From positions 389,001 through 453,000 of the forward strand of contig NC_134521.1 in NCBI RefSeq assembly GCF_027942865.1: 64,000 nucleotides of DNA, written 5' to 3'. This document shows positions 35,801 through 50,200 of the stretch, piece by piece. The notes under the pieces were generated by a model that searched no databases, was not told where the DNA came from, and saw only the letters and a program-made list of their open reading frames with translations. Source of the stretch: Odontesthes bonariensis (lineage: Eukaryota; Chordata; Actinopteri; Atheriniformes; Atherinopsidae). Both the position numbers and the translations under genes were made by a program. Position 1 is the first letter of the stretch; the number at the start of each line of letters is the position of its first letter.

Positions 35801-38800
35801 AAATACATTTCTACATGATTGTGGCTCCATTTAATGCAAAAAAAAAATCAGGCGATTTTTCACATTTTTCCAATATTTTCAACTTTACTTCATTGGCAAT
35901 CAATTATTCCCCCAAATTATGACATCAGTAAATATGCCATTCTGTTCACCAAACAGTATGCTCATTCCACAGAAAAAATGAGAAAAATCCAACCAAAATC
36001 ATTGGATCTGAGATGATTTCACTGCTAGGCCTAGTTGGGATCAACAGGCTCAGAACCTCAAAATGTAGTGATGATTCTCAGAGGTGTACAGGAAGCAGAA
36101 CCAGCTGAGGTACCTTCAGGATGTGGACCAGGTGACTCAGCAGAGCCTCTTTGTCGTCCGCATCACAGATCAGCTGATCGCTCAGCGTCACCAGCTCAAA
36201 CTGATGATTCTCTCTGAAAAAAAGCAAATACCATCACATCTCTATGTGATCTGAGAGGATCGCCTTCAGACTGCAGATGTTAGCCTCCGTCTGATTTACC
36301 CATTTATTTTATTTCATTATGTCATAACTGTCAATACAAATCTGAAATTCATGGGACTTGGACTTGTGATTTGGGTTTTGGGCTGCTGGTGTTGTATCGG
36401 ACACCTTGGTCTTTCCAAATGTCCTTTCATTGTTTCTTGCTTTTTACTGGGGACTTAATGCTGAATGCAGTTATGATAAAAGAAAAAATACAAATACAGT
36501 CTGATTGTTGGGTTGGTGTATGTTGGTGTTGCTTAGTTTAGGGAGTTGGTTTGTTGGTTACTTGGTTGGATTGGTTGGTGCATTTTGATTGGTTTGGTTA
36601 GTTGGTAGTTTGGTTGGTGTATGTTGATTGGTTGGTTTGTATAAGTCAGTTGGCTTGGTTGGTTGGTTGGTTTGGGTAGTTTGGTTGGTGTATGTTGATT
36701 GGTTGGTTTGTATAAGTCAGTTGGCTTGGTTGGTTGGTTGGTTGGTTTGGGTAGTTTGGTTGGTGTATGTTGATTGGTTTGGTTTGTATAAGTCAGTTGG
36801 CTTGGTTGGTTGGTTGGTTTGGGTAGTTTGGTTGGTGTATGTTGATTGGTTTGGTTTGTTGGTATAGGTTGGTTTAATATAAGTTGGTTAGTGTTGGTTG
36901 ATGTTGGTTGGTAATAGAAGTCAAATGGTAATCCATCAATCAATCAATCAATCAATCTGATTGCGTTCAGGATAGATATTCTAACAAGCCTTGCTCAGTT
37001 TAGCATGTTTGGGTAATTCATCTGATTATTTTCAATCAATCAATTGATCCAAACTTTATGAATCTAGCACTTTTCAAACAAGAGTCATTCAAACTGCTTA
37101 GACAATAAACATGATAAAAAAAAGATGAAGGACAGCAAATATAAAGATCCAATGCGGGTAGAGGGTTAGGGTTAGCACATCAGTATCAGTTATTTACCCA
37201 TCTTTCAGGAAGACAGACAGAACTTCTCGCAGGTCGAGGACATCGCAGGCTGCCGAGTCATTTTCCAATGAGAAGAGGAAACGGTCCTCCTCCAGTTTAC
37301 CATGAAGTGCCTCCTCTTCCTGAACTATATTCACAAGGAACACACGGACAGGAAAAACACACACATGATGAGAAAATGATGGTGCCTTGGAAAATGTACG
37401 ATAACAGTCTTTAAAAGTGTAAATTTAACCCAAATATGCAGTAAAAAGTATGAAGTTTTATATATTTTCACAGCAACAAGGTGTTTGTTATTTTACATAA
37501 GACATTAGTGTTGCGCGGGTGGGTTGGGTAGCAGTTTTTTCTAAGTATTGCGGGTGCGGGCGGGCCGGGTCAAAATAGTCAAAACCCGCAACCCGGAAGT
37601 TTGGAAATATAGGTGAAATTGCAATTTTGAGTTACAGAACTTATCAATTGCATACATCCCGCTGTCACAAAGTCATTGCACTCAAAGCTCTCACTCGTGC
37701 AGTTGTCGTCTGAATTACATAGTGTCCACCTCACATTTTATCCGTAGTTTTTGTTTACACCGACAAACTTCTAGGAGGACTCGGATGAAGATGGCTGACT
37801 TGATAAGAGATAAGATAAAAAAAGGCGATGCAAAGGTTGTGCGAAAAGGCGATCAAAAGAGCAAGGTGTGGGATAAATTTGGACAAGTCGTCCTGTCCGA
37901 TGACACCATTGCAGACTACGTCATGTGCTGGCATTGTGAGGCGCTGTACAAGTATGATGGACATAACACAGGTACATCAAATCTGTTACGACATTCATGC
38001 CGTGGGTCTGCTGCGCAGGCAAACAAGTTTCCCAACATTAAAGCTGCTCTCAAGCAGCTTAGGTTCGTGTTAAATTAACCCTCTCTACAGGCCCTGGCTT
38101 TTTTTTTTTTTTTTTGCGGGTCATATTTTGCGTGTCGGGCGGGCCGCTTTAGAATTTCCCACGGGTCGGGCGGGGCGGTTTGGAAATTCTCGCGGGTCGG
38201 GTTGGGGCGGGTGTTAAAAAAACCCTCACCCGCGCAACACTATAAGACATGTAAAATCACAGATATATCAGGAATATCACAGATTTTGTTTACAATGTGG
38301 TAACTGGACATAAGTCCAGTTCTGTGACTGAGTGCTGAGGATAAACACGTTGCTATTAACAACCTGTCACCTTACCTGAGAGGGCGGGGTCAAGTCTCCT
38401 CTTGGCTGACGGGGGCTGATGAGGTGGGACCTCTGAGAACAAACAGAAACACAAAATCAGGTCACAAACTTCGTCTTTGGTGTGAGTTTGTGTGTGTTTG
38501 TGTGTTACTTGTGTTATTTGTGTGTGTTTGTGTTATTTGTGTGTGTTTGTTATTTTTGTGTGTGTTTGTTATTTGTGTTTGTGTGTTATTTGTGTTATTT
38601 GTGTGTGTTTGTGTGTTATTTGTGTTTGTGTGTTATTTGTGTTATTTGTGTGTGTTTGTGTGTTATTTGTGTGTGTTTGTTTGTTATTTGTGTTTGTTTG
38701 TTATTTGTGTGTGTTTGTGTGTTATTTGTGTGTGTTTGTTTGTTATTTGTGTTTGTGTGTTATTTGTGTGTGTTTGTGTGTTATTTGTGTGTGTTTGTTT

Positions 38801-39899
38801 GTTATTTGTGTGTGTTTGTGTTATTTGTGTGTGTTTGTTATTTTTGTGTTTGTTTGTTATTTGTGTGTGTTTGTGTTATTTGTGTGTGTTTGTTATTTTT
38901 GTGTGTGTTTGTTATTTGTGTTTGTGTGTTATTTGTGTTATTTGTGTGTGTTTGTGTGTTATTTGTGTGTGTGTGTTTATTATTTGTGTTTGTGTGTTAT
39001 TTGTGTTATTTGTGTGTGTTTGTTTGTTATTTGTGTGTGTTTGTGTTATTTGTGTGTGTTTGTTATTTTTGTGTGTGTTTGTTATTTGTGTGTGTTTGTT
39101 TGGTATTTGTGTGTGTTTGTGTTTGTTTGTTATTTGTGTGTGTTTGTGTGTTATTTGTGTGTGTTTGTTTGTTATTTGTGTGTGTTTGTGTTATTTGTGT
39201 GTGTTTGTTTGTTATTTGTGTGTGTTTGTGTGTTATTTGTGTTATTTGTGTGTGTTTGTTTGTTATTTGTGTGTGTTTGTTTGTTATTTGTGTGTGTTTG
39301 TTTGTTATTTGTGTGTGTTTGTGTTATTTGTGTGTGTTTGTGTTATTTGTGTGTGTTTGTTTGTTATTTGTGTGTGTTTGTGTGTTATTTGTGTTTGTGT
39401 GTTATTTGTGTGTGTTTGTTTGTTATTTGTGTGTGTTTGTGTGTTATTTGTGTTTGTGTGTTATTTGTGTGTGTTTGTGTTATTTGTGTGTGTTTGTTTG
39501 TTATTTGTGTGTGTTTGTGTGTTATTTGTGTTTGTGTGTTATTTGTGTTTGTGTTATGTGTGTGTTTGTTTGTTATTTGTGTGTGTTTGTTTTTTATTTG
39601 TGTGTTATGTGTGTGTGTTTGTGTTATGTGTGTGTGTTTGTGTTATTTGTGTGTGTTTGTGTGTTATGTGTGTGTGTTTGTGTGTTATTTGTGTGTTACC
39701 TGTGTGTGTGTCCTGTGTGTGTGTGTTACCTGTGTGTGTGTGTGTGTGTGTGTGTTACCTGTGTGTGTGTATTACCTGTGTGTGTGTGTGTGTGTTACAT
39801 GTGTGTGTTACCTGTGTGTGTGTGTTACATGTGTGTGTTACCTGTGTGTGTGTGTTACCTGTGTGTGTTACCTGTGTGTGTGTGTTACCTGTGTGTGTT

Positions 39900-39952
<53 letters not shown>

Positions 39953-39984
39953 CTGTGTGTGTGTGTGTGTGTTACCTGTGTGTG

Positions 39985-40020
<36 letters not shown>

Positions 40021-40369
40021 TACCTGTGTGTATGTGTGTGTGTGTGTATTACCTGTGTGTGTGTGTTACCTGTGTGTGTGTGTGTGTTACCTGTGTGTGT
40101 TATCTGTGTGTGTTACCTGTGTGTGTTATCTGTGTGTGTGTGTGTGTTACCTGTGTGTGTGTGTGTGTATTACCTGTGTGTGTGTGTTACCTGTGTGTGT
40201 GTGTTACCTGTGTGTGTGTGTGTGTGTGTGTGTTACCTGTGTGTGTTATCTGTGTGTGTGTGTGTGTTACCTGTGTGTGTATGTTACCACTGTGTGTGTG
40301 TGTGTGTGTGTTACCTGTGTGTGTGTGTGTGTATTACCTGTGTGTGTGTATTACCTGTGTGTGTGTGTT

Positions 40370-40404
<35 letters not shown>

Positions 40405-40444
40405 CTGTGTGTGTGTGTTACCTGTGTGTGTGTGTGTGTGTGTT

Positions 40445-40483
<39 letters not shown>

Positions 40484-40862
40484 CTGTGTGTGTGTGTTAC
40501 CTGTGTGTGTGTGTGTTACCTGTGTGTGTGTGTGTGTGTATTACCTGTGTGTGTGTGTGTGTGTGTGTATTACCTGTGTGTGTGTGTGTGTGTGTGTTAC
40601 CTGTGTGTGTGTGTGTGTTACCTGTGTGTGTGTTACTTGTGTGTGTGTGTGTATTACCTGTGTGTGTGTGTGTAACCTGTATGTGTGTGTTACCTGTGTG
40701 TGTGTGTTATCTGTGTGTGTGTGTTACCTGTGTGTGTGTGTTATCTGTGTGTGTGTGTGTGTGTATTACCTGTGTGTGTGTGTGTATTACCTGTGTGTGT
40801 GTGTTACCTGTGTGTGTGTATTACCTGTGTGTGTGTGTGTGTATTACCTGTGTGTGTGTGTT

Positions 40863-40934
<72 letters not shown>

Positions 40935-40952
40935 TACCTGTGTGTGTGTGTT

Positions 40953-40986
<34 letters not shown>

Positions 40987-41104
40987 TACCTGTGTGTGTG
41001 TGTTATCTGTGTGTGTGTGTGTGTGTATTACCTGTGTGTGTGTGTGTGTATTACCTGTGTGTGTGTGTGTATTACCTGTGTGTGTGTGTGTGTGTGTGTG
41101 TGTT

Positions 41105-41183
<79 letters not shown>

Positions 41184-41201
41184 TACCTGTGTGTGTGTGT
41201 T

Positions 41202-41254
<53 letters not shown>

Positions 41255-44200
41255 CTGTGTGTGTGTGTGTGTGTGTGTATTACCTGTGTGTGTGTGTGTG
41301 TGTGTGTGTGTATTACCTGTGTGTGTGTGTGTGTGTTACCTGTGTGTGTGTGTGTGTATTACCTGTGTGTGTGTGTTACCTGTGTGTGTGTGTGTGTGTG
41401 TGTATTACCTTTGTGTGTGTGTGTGTGTATTACCTGTGTGTGTGTGTTACCTGTGTACTCATTGAGACGCAGCAGCTCGGTCTGCAGCGCCTGATTGGCT
41501 CTCTCAGCCAGCAGGATGGGGGCGGGGCTCTGCGGGTCGGACGGGCACACCTGTACAGGTAACAGGCCCCAGGTTACCAACAGGAACCCTAACCCTAACC
41601 CAGGAACAGAACGGTGGGACAGACCTTTGCTCCGGAGCAGATCAGGGACATGGTCTCCTCCACGTCCTTACTGCAGACCACCTGACACAGCCTCTGAAAC
41701 ACAGCATCACACATGGTTAGGGTTACTGGGTAGGGTTAGGGTTACTGGGTAGGGTTAGGGTTACTGGGTAGGGTTAGGGTTAGGGTTACTGGGTAGGGTT
41801 AGGGTTACTGGGTAGGGTTAGGGTTACTGGGTAGGGTTAGGGTTACTGGGTAGGGTTAGGGTTAGGGTTACTGGGTAGGGTTAGGGTTACTGGGTAGGGT
41901 TAGGGTTACTGGGTAGGGTTAGGGTTAGGGTTACTGGTTAGGGTTAGGGGTTAGGGTTACTGGTTAGGGTTAGGGGTTAGGGTTACTGGGTAGGGTTAGG
42001 TTTAGGGTTAGGGTTACTGGTTAGGTTTAGGGTTAGGGTTAGGGTTAGGGTTAGGGTTACTGGTTAGGTTTAGGGTTAGGGTTAGGGTTACTGGTTAGGG
42101 TTACTGGTTAGGGTTAGGGTTACTGGTTAGGTTTAGGGTTAAGGTTACTGGTTAGGGTTAGGGTTACTGGTTAGGTTTAGGGTTAGGGTTACTGGTTAGG
42201 TTTAGGGTTAGGGTTACTGGTTAGGGTTACTGGTTAGGTTTAGGGTTAGGGTTACTGGTTAGGGTTAGGGTTACTGGTTAGGGTTAGGGTTACTGTTTAG
42301 GGTTAGGGTTAGGTTAACCCCTAACAAATGGTCGTACATGTTTAACTGAACAGAACCGGGTCAGACCTGATCCATCATGGAGACACTGGACGCCAGAGCG
42401 TGGACTCGTCTGTAGCGCCCCCTGCTGTATTTGTCCTGGATGAACTTTGACCTCTCCACGTCAGTAGACTCTGGACTTAGCTGCTCTGCCGCTGGCACAG
42501 CTGGAGCCCACACCTGATTGGCCAGTCGGTTGCCATAGGTAACAAACAACTGGGAAGACAGACGGTTAGAGATTAGAACACTGGGTTAGGGTCTCAGTCC
42601 TCTGTTCCTTTGGACCGGCTCCCTTTGGGCCGGCTCCCTTTGGACCGGTTCCCTTTGGACCGTGTTAGGGTTAGGGGTTTAGGGGGTTAGGGGGCCGTGG
42701 TCCCTAGTTCCCGAGGGCCGCGGTCCCTAGTTCCCGAGGGCCGCGGTCCCTAGTTCCTGTATGTCCGAATGAGGGAAAAAACGGCCCCGTTCCTGAAAAG
42801 TTTCTAGGAACTGCAGAAGGTTCCTACAGTGGGAATGTGGTTTATGTCTCCCATCAGCGGATGGCAGCGTTTGTGACTTGGACTCCAGGGGCCGGATTCA
42901 CAAAACTATTCTTAAGATAAATCTTAGGAAGATTCTTACGAAAAAAACTAGGAAGTTCTTAAGATTTATCTTTAGTGAAATTCCTCAATATTTTCGTAAG
43001 AACAATGGCATTTCTTAGGAACTTCGTATTTTTATGACTTAAGAACTTCTTAGAATGTTGGGAAAAAAACTTTCTAAGAGGGTCCATCCTGTCTCTTAGA
43101 GGCCTTCGGGGATTTTCCTCCCTAGCTGCAAGCCATAACATCTCCATCTAGAAATTGGTAGAGACAACAAGGTCAGTAATCAATTAATGTGTAGGCCTCT
43201 ACATAGTCATTAAAAGTCAGTCAGTGTGTACATTATAGTCATTAATAAATAATCCACACTGTACAACTGTAGCGTAATGAAATGACTGATCCAAATGTCA
43301 TGAAATGACTGATTAAATTATTAACTTAAATAGGCCTTGGCCGCATGATCTATGTTCAACACATCTCAGTGCTGTGGGCTACATTCAATAGCCTATATAC
43401 TAAACACAGTGCTAAGGCCCATTGTAAATAATAGCTAACTATAAGTTGGAGCCTAATGTATATAACCTACCCAATATAATTAATAAAACATACACAAAAA
43501 CATTGGTAACAAACTTACATAACATAAGTTTAAACAAAGGCTCTCTCTTTTTTGTAGAAATGTGTTCAAATAAATAATATTAGAGGCTTACCTTTTTTCT
43601 GTTGCTGTGTTAAGATGTGGTGAAGGGTTGTCTTAAAGTTAAGAGGAAAACTAAGAAGAATCTTAAGAACTAAGCTTTCAAGAATATCAATTATTCTTAA
43701 CATCGTTCTTAAGACAAAAGATAACATGAAAGTTAAGAAAAAACTTAAGAATTTTATTTGTGAATATGGAATGTTCTTGGCTTTTTTCTTATGACAAAAG
43801 TTAAGATAAAAGTACCAGTTAAGAACTTTTTTTTTCTTAAAGGTAGGGTAGGAGATCCTGGATTTTGAGTCCAGCGAAGCTGCATTTTAAAAATACACCG
43901 GTAAAAAGTCCCAACCCTTTTCTTCACTTTCCCCGAAGGCACGCCTCTAGAGTACATGAACGCGCACGAGCACGAAGGTGCACGAGCGCTGTTCTGACAG
44001 CAAGCATCCATCGTTGCCGTATTTAGTATTTAGTTTATGCTAACTATACGTTTAATAATGCTAGGTGCTAGCCAAGCTGGCTCTAGTTTAGCTTCCTGCC
44101 AAGCTTCTGGACGCGTAATTCGTTCACGGAGCAGGGTACGCACACAGGGAGGGGGAGGGAGGAGCAGATTGCAGTTTGATAGACGGCATCAGTATCCAAT

Positions 44201-47200
44201 CATTGTGAATGGTCCGTTCACAATGATTGGATGCTGTTTTTCCTAGATTGTACGTCCTAGAGGCCACTAAAACTTTTCATATTTGTGTCAAAACTTTTAA
44301 TTAATTGGTTGCAATGGGGGTGTGAAGAGTATTTCAAGCAATATGTAAAAAAATGTTCCAGAAAAAGATCCCCTACCCCGCCTTTAAGAATGCTTTGTGA
44401 ATCCGGCCCCAGAACCGGTCTGGATCTGGTCTGGATCTCCTCACCTGTATGAGCGGTTCAGTCCAGACCTTGCTGTCCATCTTCAGGCTGCGTACCTTCG
44501 ACAGCTTGCTGCTCAGACCTCGATGCTGACCTGAGAATGGAAACACGAACACCAGAAATCAACCAAAGAATCAGGACCTGGCTGTTAGCTTTCCCTCGTG
44601 TTCCCCACAGCAGGAGAGTTTCCGTGATCTTCAACCCTCATCCTGCTCACAGCTGGTTTTCCATGCAGCCACTAAAAGTGGAAGCTGCCATGTTTGCGAA
44701 CTTTGGCCACTGTAGATAACTAATTCTCGAGCTTTAAATTAACATAAAAGGTCCTAATTCATGGTGTATGTTCCCATCTAAGCTGTTTGTTTCAGTTAAT
44801 ATGACTAAAAGTTCATTTGAGCTGATCTGAGAACTGTCAATCAGCGTCCTCAGTGGACATGCTCCCAGCAGCTGAGACTAAACTAAACCTCCTTTCATAG
44901 TTTGAAACCTCATTTTATCATTTAATGCTTGGTCAGATGGTTGAGAAGACATTTTATCTGTGATGAGACCAACTCAGAACAGATTTATTTCAGCTTCGTG
45001 CAGACTTTAATGTGTTTGCTGAGCAGCTTCAGTGTCAGTACATGTGACTCGGTTCCTCTGGTCCCAGAACTGTTTGATATTTAAATGTTGACACCAGTAA
45101 AAGATAGTTTATAACAGCACTAACCACACACGAGGTAAACAGAGAGTTAGGTATCATCTGCAAATTAGTGTATCTGACTGATTCTGGATTCGGTGGCCCA
45201 GACTGAGCGGTTATAAAGTAGTGGGCACAGAATGCTTCCCTGAGGAACTCCACAATCAGGATTAATAATGATGAGAAAAATGTGATTTACAAGTTCAGGT
45301 TCTCTTCGTTATTAACAGGAATAAGACACACAATCAGCTTCTCTGTAAATGTGCTGGAAGAACATGATCTATTCTTGCTGTAACCTGTGGGCCATCGTAC
45401 TGCACATCTTCTTCAAACACTGGGACCCTCCATCTTTAACTCAGGACTCAGCTCCTACCTGCACACTTCTGACAGATGACCAGCAGCAGGTTCACCGACG
45501 CCCACTCAGGATTGGCTGCTCCACAGTCCCCACACACCTTGTTGAACGGGTTTTCCCAGAGACGCAGCGTCACCTGGCTGCAGGACAGAGCACTGCAGAT
45601 GGTGGAGGACAAGCTGTTCAACCAGAGGGACAGATCCTTCGATGAGTCCACCGACAGGCTGCAGGTGGGGGTGAGGGTGGGGTCACAGAGAGCAGGGTAA
45701 GACACAACGTAAAGATGGCGTCATCCTGTAAAACGTACAGGCTGTGTTCGAAACCGCATTCTACATACTGCATACTCATCAATCAGACAGTATGCAGAGC
45801 GTTTACCCACAATGCATTTCGCTCCTGCCCGAGCCGAAATCAGCCGGCCTGAAGCTGATTTCTCTTAAGCTCTAAACTCTGTAAACTTTAGCAACATTTG
45901 AAACATTTTCAGGTGAGAAAGTAGTCGTTTAGATCCCCAACGTGTTGAAAACCTGACAAAATACCGGCTGTTTACAATTTTGTTCCCACGAATTCGGCGC
46001 TACTAAAGCTAGCCGCAGTGAGCTAACGCACTTCCTGTTATTTTCACAAAATAAAATACCCGTTGCCTTTTATCATAGGGAAAGCCATTACCATACAATT
46101 GGTGCTTTTGTTTTGAAAACAGGAAGTGAACCTACCCTCGTTGTAGCTAGCTTGAAACTGCCGTTTTGACAGGAAATGACGATCGGCGACGTCACGTTAC
46201 GTTGCATCTTGGGTAGTTTGAGTATGAGTAGTAACCTCATGATGCATACCCAACATTTAGGAGACTCTAGTCTGCATCCGGGAACTTCTGCTTACTCAAA
46301 CTCGCTTACCAACTCAGAAAGTTAGTATGAGAATTAGGAGAAGTATGCGGTTTGGAACACAGCCGGAGAGACGGACAGGTGTGTACCTGAAGGTCTTGAA
46401 CGGCGTGATGAGGCTAAACGAGTGTTTCCCTGTCGGCTTCACGGAGGCCACGGTCAGGGGGATGGAGAAGGAGGCGATGCCCAGCTGGAAGCCCTCCTTG
46501 TTGGGATAAATCCACAGACTGTGACCCCACAGGGCAGCATAGACGCGGCTCCGTGTGTCCTTCACTGTGATTGGTCCGTGCAGCTCCGGGGGGGCGGGGC
46601 TTGGCTGACCTCGAGTGGCGAGCAGAGATGAGACCCAACCTTCCTGAACCTCTGACGGACAGAAACGTTGGACAGGAGAGGTCACCAGGAAACTTATTCA
46701 GGTGAAAAACTTTCCAAAGAGGCCAAATTTACTCTGATACGGAACATTGGAAAACAAAATGGTTCCGCAGTCTGTCGGTACAGACCCGGAGCTGATTGGG
46801 TCAGCACCAACAGGAGCTGATTGGGTCAGCACCAACAGACCCAGAGCTGATTGGGTCAGCACCAACAGGAACTGATTGGGTCAGCACCGACAGACCCGGA
46901 GCTGATTGGGTCAGCACCAACAGCTGATTGGGTCAGCACCGACAGACCCGGAGCTGATTGGGTCAGCACCAACAGCTGATTGGGTCAGCACCGACAGACC
47001 CGGAGCTGATTGGGTCAGCACCTGGGGAACCTGCATTCTTACCGCTGTTAACAGCCATGAAGTCGTAATGTTTCTTCCTGAAGTAAACAGAGAATCTGCA
47101 TTTGTCCTGCGTCTTCACGTTGGTGATGCTGGAAACATGGAACAGCACCTCGCTGAACCGGTCCTGGTGAACAAAACAAACACACCCTTTAGCTGCCTCA

Positions 47201-50200
47201 GAGACAGGTGTGCAGAGAGAGACAGGTTCACTTACCGTGCGTTTTTTCCACAAAGACATCAGCTGTCCATCCAGCGTCACCCATAAAACACTGTATCTGA
47301 TAAAGGAGAAAAAGGGTTTACCACCTGTAGGAGCTAAATGTGTTGTTGGTTCCTGAGTCAAGGGTGTAATGTACTCTGTATGTGTGTGGTGTCGCTGTGC
47401 TGTCACCAGGGGGTCTCAGGTGCATATAGAAGTCTCAAGCACTCTTGTTCGTCAGGTGTTTTGACCCGGAAGGGCAAACGGTTTTTGACGCTGTGGCGCG
47501 AGGCGCTCGTCGTGCCACTGTTTGTTGTTTGTTTGTTTGTTTGTTAACACTTAAGAAAGAATAAATCCACTTGTGGCAACTTCAAAGACGGCGTGGAAAT
47601 TGATTTAAACACGGTACGAGTGCAGCAAGCCATCCGACGTCAAATGCCTCAGTAGCTCTTGTAATAGACTGAGCTCCTTTAATACCACCAACTATACATC
47701 CATCTATCCATCCACCCACCCACCCACCCACCCACCCATCCATCCATCCATCCATCCATCCATCCATCCACCCACCCACCCACCCACCCACCCACCCATC
47801 CATCCATCCACCCATCCATCCATCCATCCACCCACCCACCCATCCATCCATCCATCCATCCACCCATCCATCCATCTATCCATCCACCCACCCACCCACC
47901 CACCCACCCACCCATCCATCCAATATTCCAGAAGCTTTTTTTTCAAACAAAGCCTTCAGATCTGGTGCTGAAGCAGAGTCTTCCTCATATTTTCTAATAT
48001 TCTGAGCCGGACCTCCCAGGAGAGAACTTTGGAAACCTTCTTACCTGAAGCCCTTCCAGACATCCAGCCAGTTGGTTCGGACCACGGCGCTCTGAGGAGC
48101 TGAACTTCCACCGGATCCTTTCTTCCTGGAAACTCGGATGGTGGCCGTCCTGCAGAACAGGCACACTTTGTGTTGTCAGAGGTTTGTACAGATTCTTAAT
48201 CATCAAACAGAAAGCAACCAGATGCAAACATGTTTTCTTTCATTAGACCTTGGTTTATTCAGGCTATAGAGTCTTCAGAAAAAGAATGTACTGTTTATTT
48301 TCCTAGAGTTCCTGGCCAAGACAGACAGCAACAGTAACGTTAATATTTCATTACACGAAACAAACAATAAGGCCATCGAAACATCACAAACTAAAGAAAA
48401 CGCATAAAAATTTGTACTTGTTAGGTTTAAATTCATTTAGCGAGAGCTGCTTACAGCGCTCTGAGCTCTTAAGAATTGTCATCCCTCCCATGAACAGCTA
48501 AGGGAATCATAATTCTAAAAATCAAGCTGAAATCTGGTTCACTGCAGCAGAATAAGAGCTGGAACCAGAAAATGTCTATAAACAGTTCATAGGTTCAAAC
48601 TTATTCAGATGCGTCCCACAATCATCCGGGGGGTGACCACGGACCCTGCCTGAGAGCCTGTGTGCGTTTACCTCGGGGTCCTCTGCTTTGCAGGTTTTTG
48701 GGTTCGGCTCGCTTCACGAGGGGGGGGTGGAGCTGGTCGAGTTGGTATCAGACGTTCTGACTGATTGGAGGAGACTCTACAAAACAACAGCACAAGCCGT
48801 GGGGTCAGCTTCAGGGGCAGAAGGGTTGTAGGGTAAGGGTAAGGTTAGGGTAAGGGTAAAGGTAAGGGTAAAGGTAAGGGTAAGGGTAAGGGTAAGGGTA
48901 AGGGTAAAGGTAAGGGTAAGGGTAAAGGTAAGGGTAAGGGTAAAGGTAAGAGTTAGGGTTAGGGTAAAGGTAAGGGTAAAGGTAAGGGTAAGGGTAAGGG
49001 TAAGGGTAAGGGTAAGGGTAAGGTTAGGGTAAGGGTAAAGGTAAGGGTAAAGGTAAGGGTAAGGCTAAAGGTAAGAGTTAGGGTTAGGGTAAAGGTAAGG
49101 GTAAAGGTAAGGGTAAAGGTAAGAGTTAGGGTTAGGGTAAAGGTAAAGGTAAGGGTAAAGGTAAGGGTAAGGGTAAGGGTAAGGGTAAGGGTAAGGGTAA
49201 GGGTAAGGTTAGGGTAAGGGTAAAGGTAAGGGTAAAGGTAAGGGTAAGGCTAAAGGGTAAGGGTTAGGGTTAGGGTAAAGGTAAGGGTAAAGGTAAGGGT
49301 AAGGGTAAGGGTTAGGGATAGGGATAGGGTTAGGGATAGGGATAGGGATAGGGATAGGGTAAGGTTAGGGTAAGGGTTAGGGTAAAGGTAAGGGTAAGGT
49401 TAGGGTAAGAGTAAGGGTAAGGGTAAGGATAAGGGATAGGGTTAGGGTAAAGGTAAGGGTAAGGTTAGGGTAAGGTTAGGGTAAGGTTAGGGTAAGGTTA
49501 GGGTAAGGGTAAAGGTAAGGGTAAGGGTAAAGGTAAGAGTTAGGGTTAGGGTAAAGGTAAGGGTAAGGGTAAGGGTAAGGGATAGGGTTAGGGTAAAGGT
49601 TAGGGTAAGGGTAAGGGTAAGGGTAAGGGTAAGGGATAGGGTTAGGGTAAAGGTAAGGGTAAAGGTAAGGGTAAGGTTAGGGTAAGGTTAGGGTAAGGGT
49701 AAAGGTAAGGGTAAGGGTAAAGGTAAGAGTTAGGGTTAGGGTAAAGGTAAGGGTAAGGGTAAGGGTAAGGGTAAGGGATAGGGTTAGGGTAAAGGTTAGG
49801 GTAAGGTAAGGGTAAGGTTAGGGTAAGGGTAAGGGTAAGGGTTAGGGATAGGGATAGGCATAGGGATAGGGTAAGGTTATGGGTTAACCCTAACTCTAAC
49901 TAAGCAGCAGTTGGGATAATATTGAACATTGTACACACCTGTTGGTACTTCCAGTGGGGTCAGAAGCAGGACCTCCTTCCATTGGTCTGTCAGACTCAGT
50001 GGGGGCTGGGATAACTCCTGTTTCGTCCTCCTCATTGGATGAGTCGGTGTCAGCTTCCTCCTGGTTGGTCCAACAGGCCAGAACGGTGACATACGGATTT
50101 TCTTCTTTCGTGGTGTGGGGTGATGGAGATGAAGCTGGAACCAGAACGAACCAGAATCAGAAAGACAGCAGAAGGATGAAGAGCAGCGAGAGACAAAAAA

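Noticed and set aside
38424..41562. Three plus-strand frames of 700-1026 codons rich in VCVCYLC
   Set aside because: Translation of GT-rich microsatellite DNA in all three frames; opposite to the arap1 exons.
45035..45253. 72-codon minus-strand frame as a gene
   Set aside because: Frame-shifted reading of a LINE reverse transcriptase remnant.
47582..47946. MDGWMGGW frames
   Set aside because: CCAT/CCAC microsatellite.
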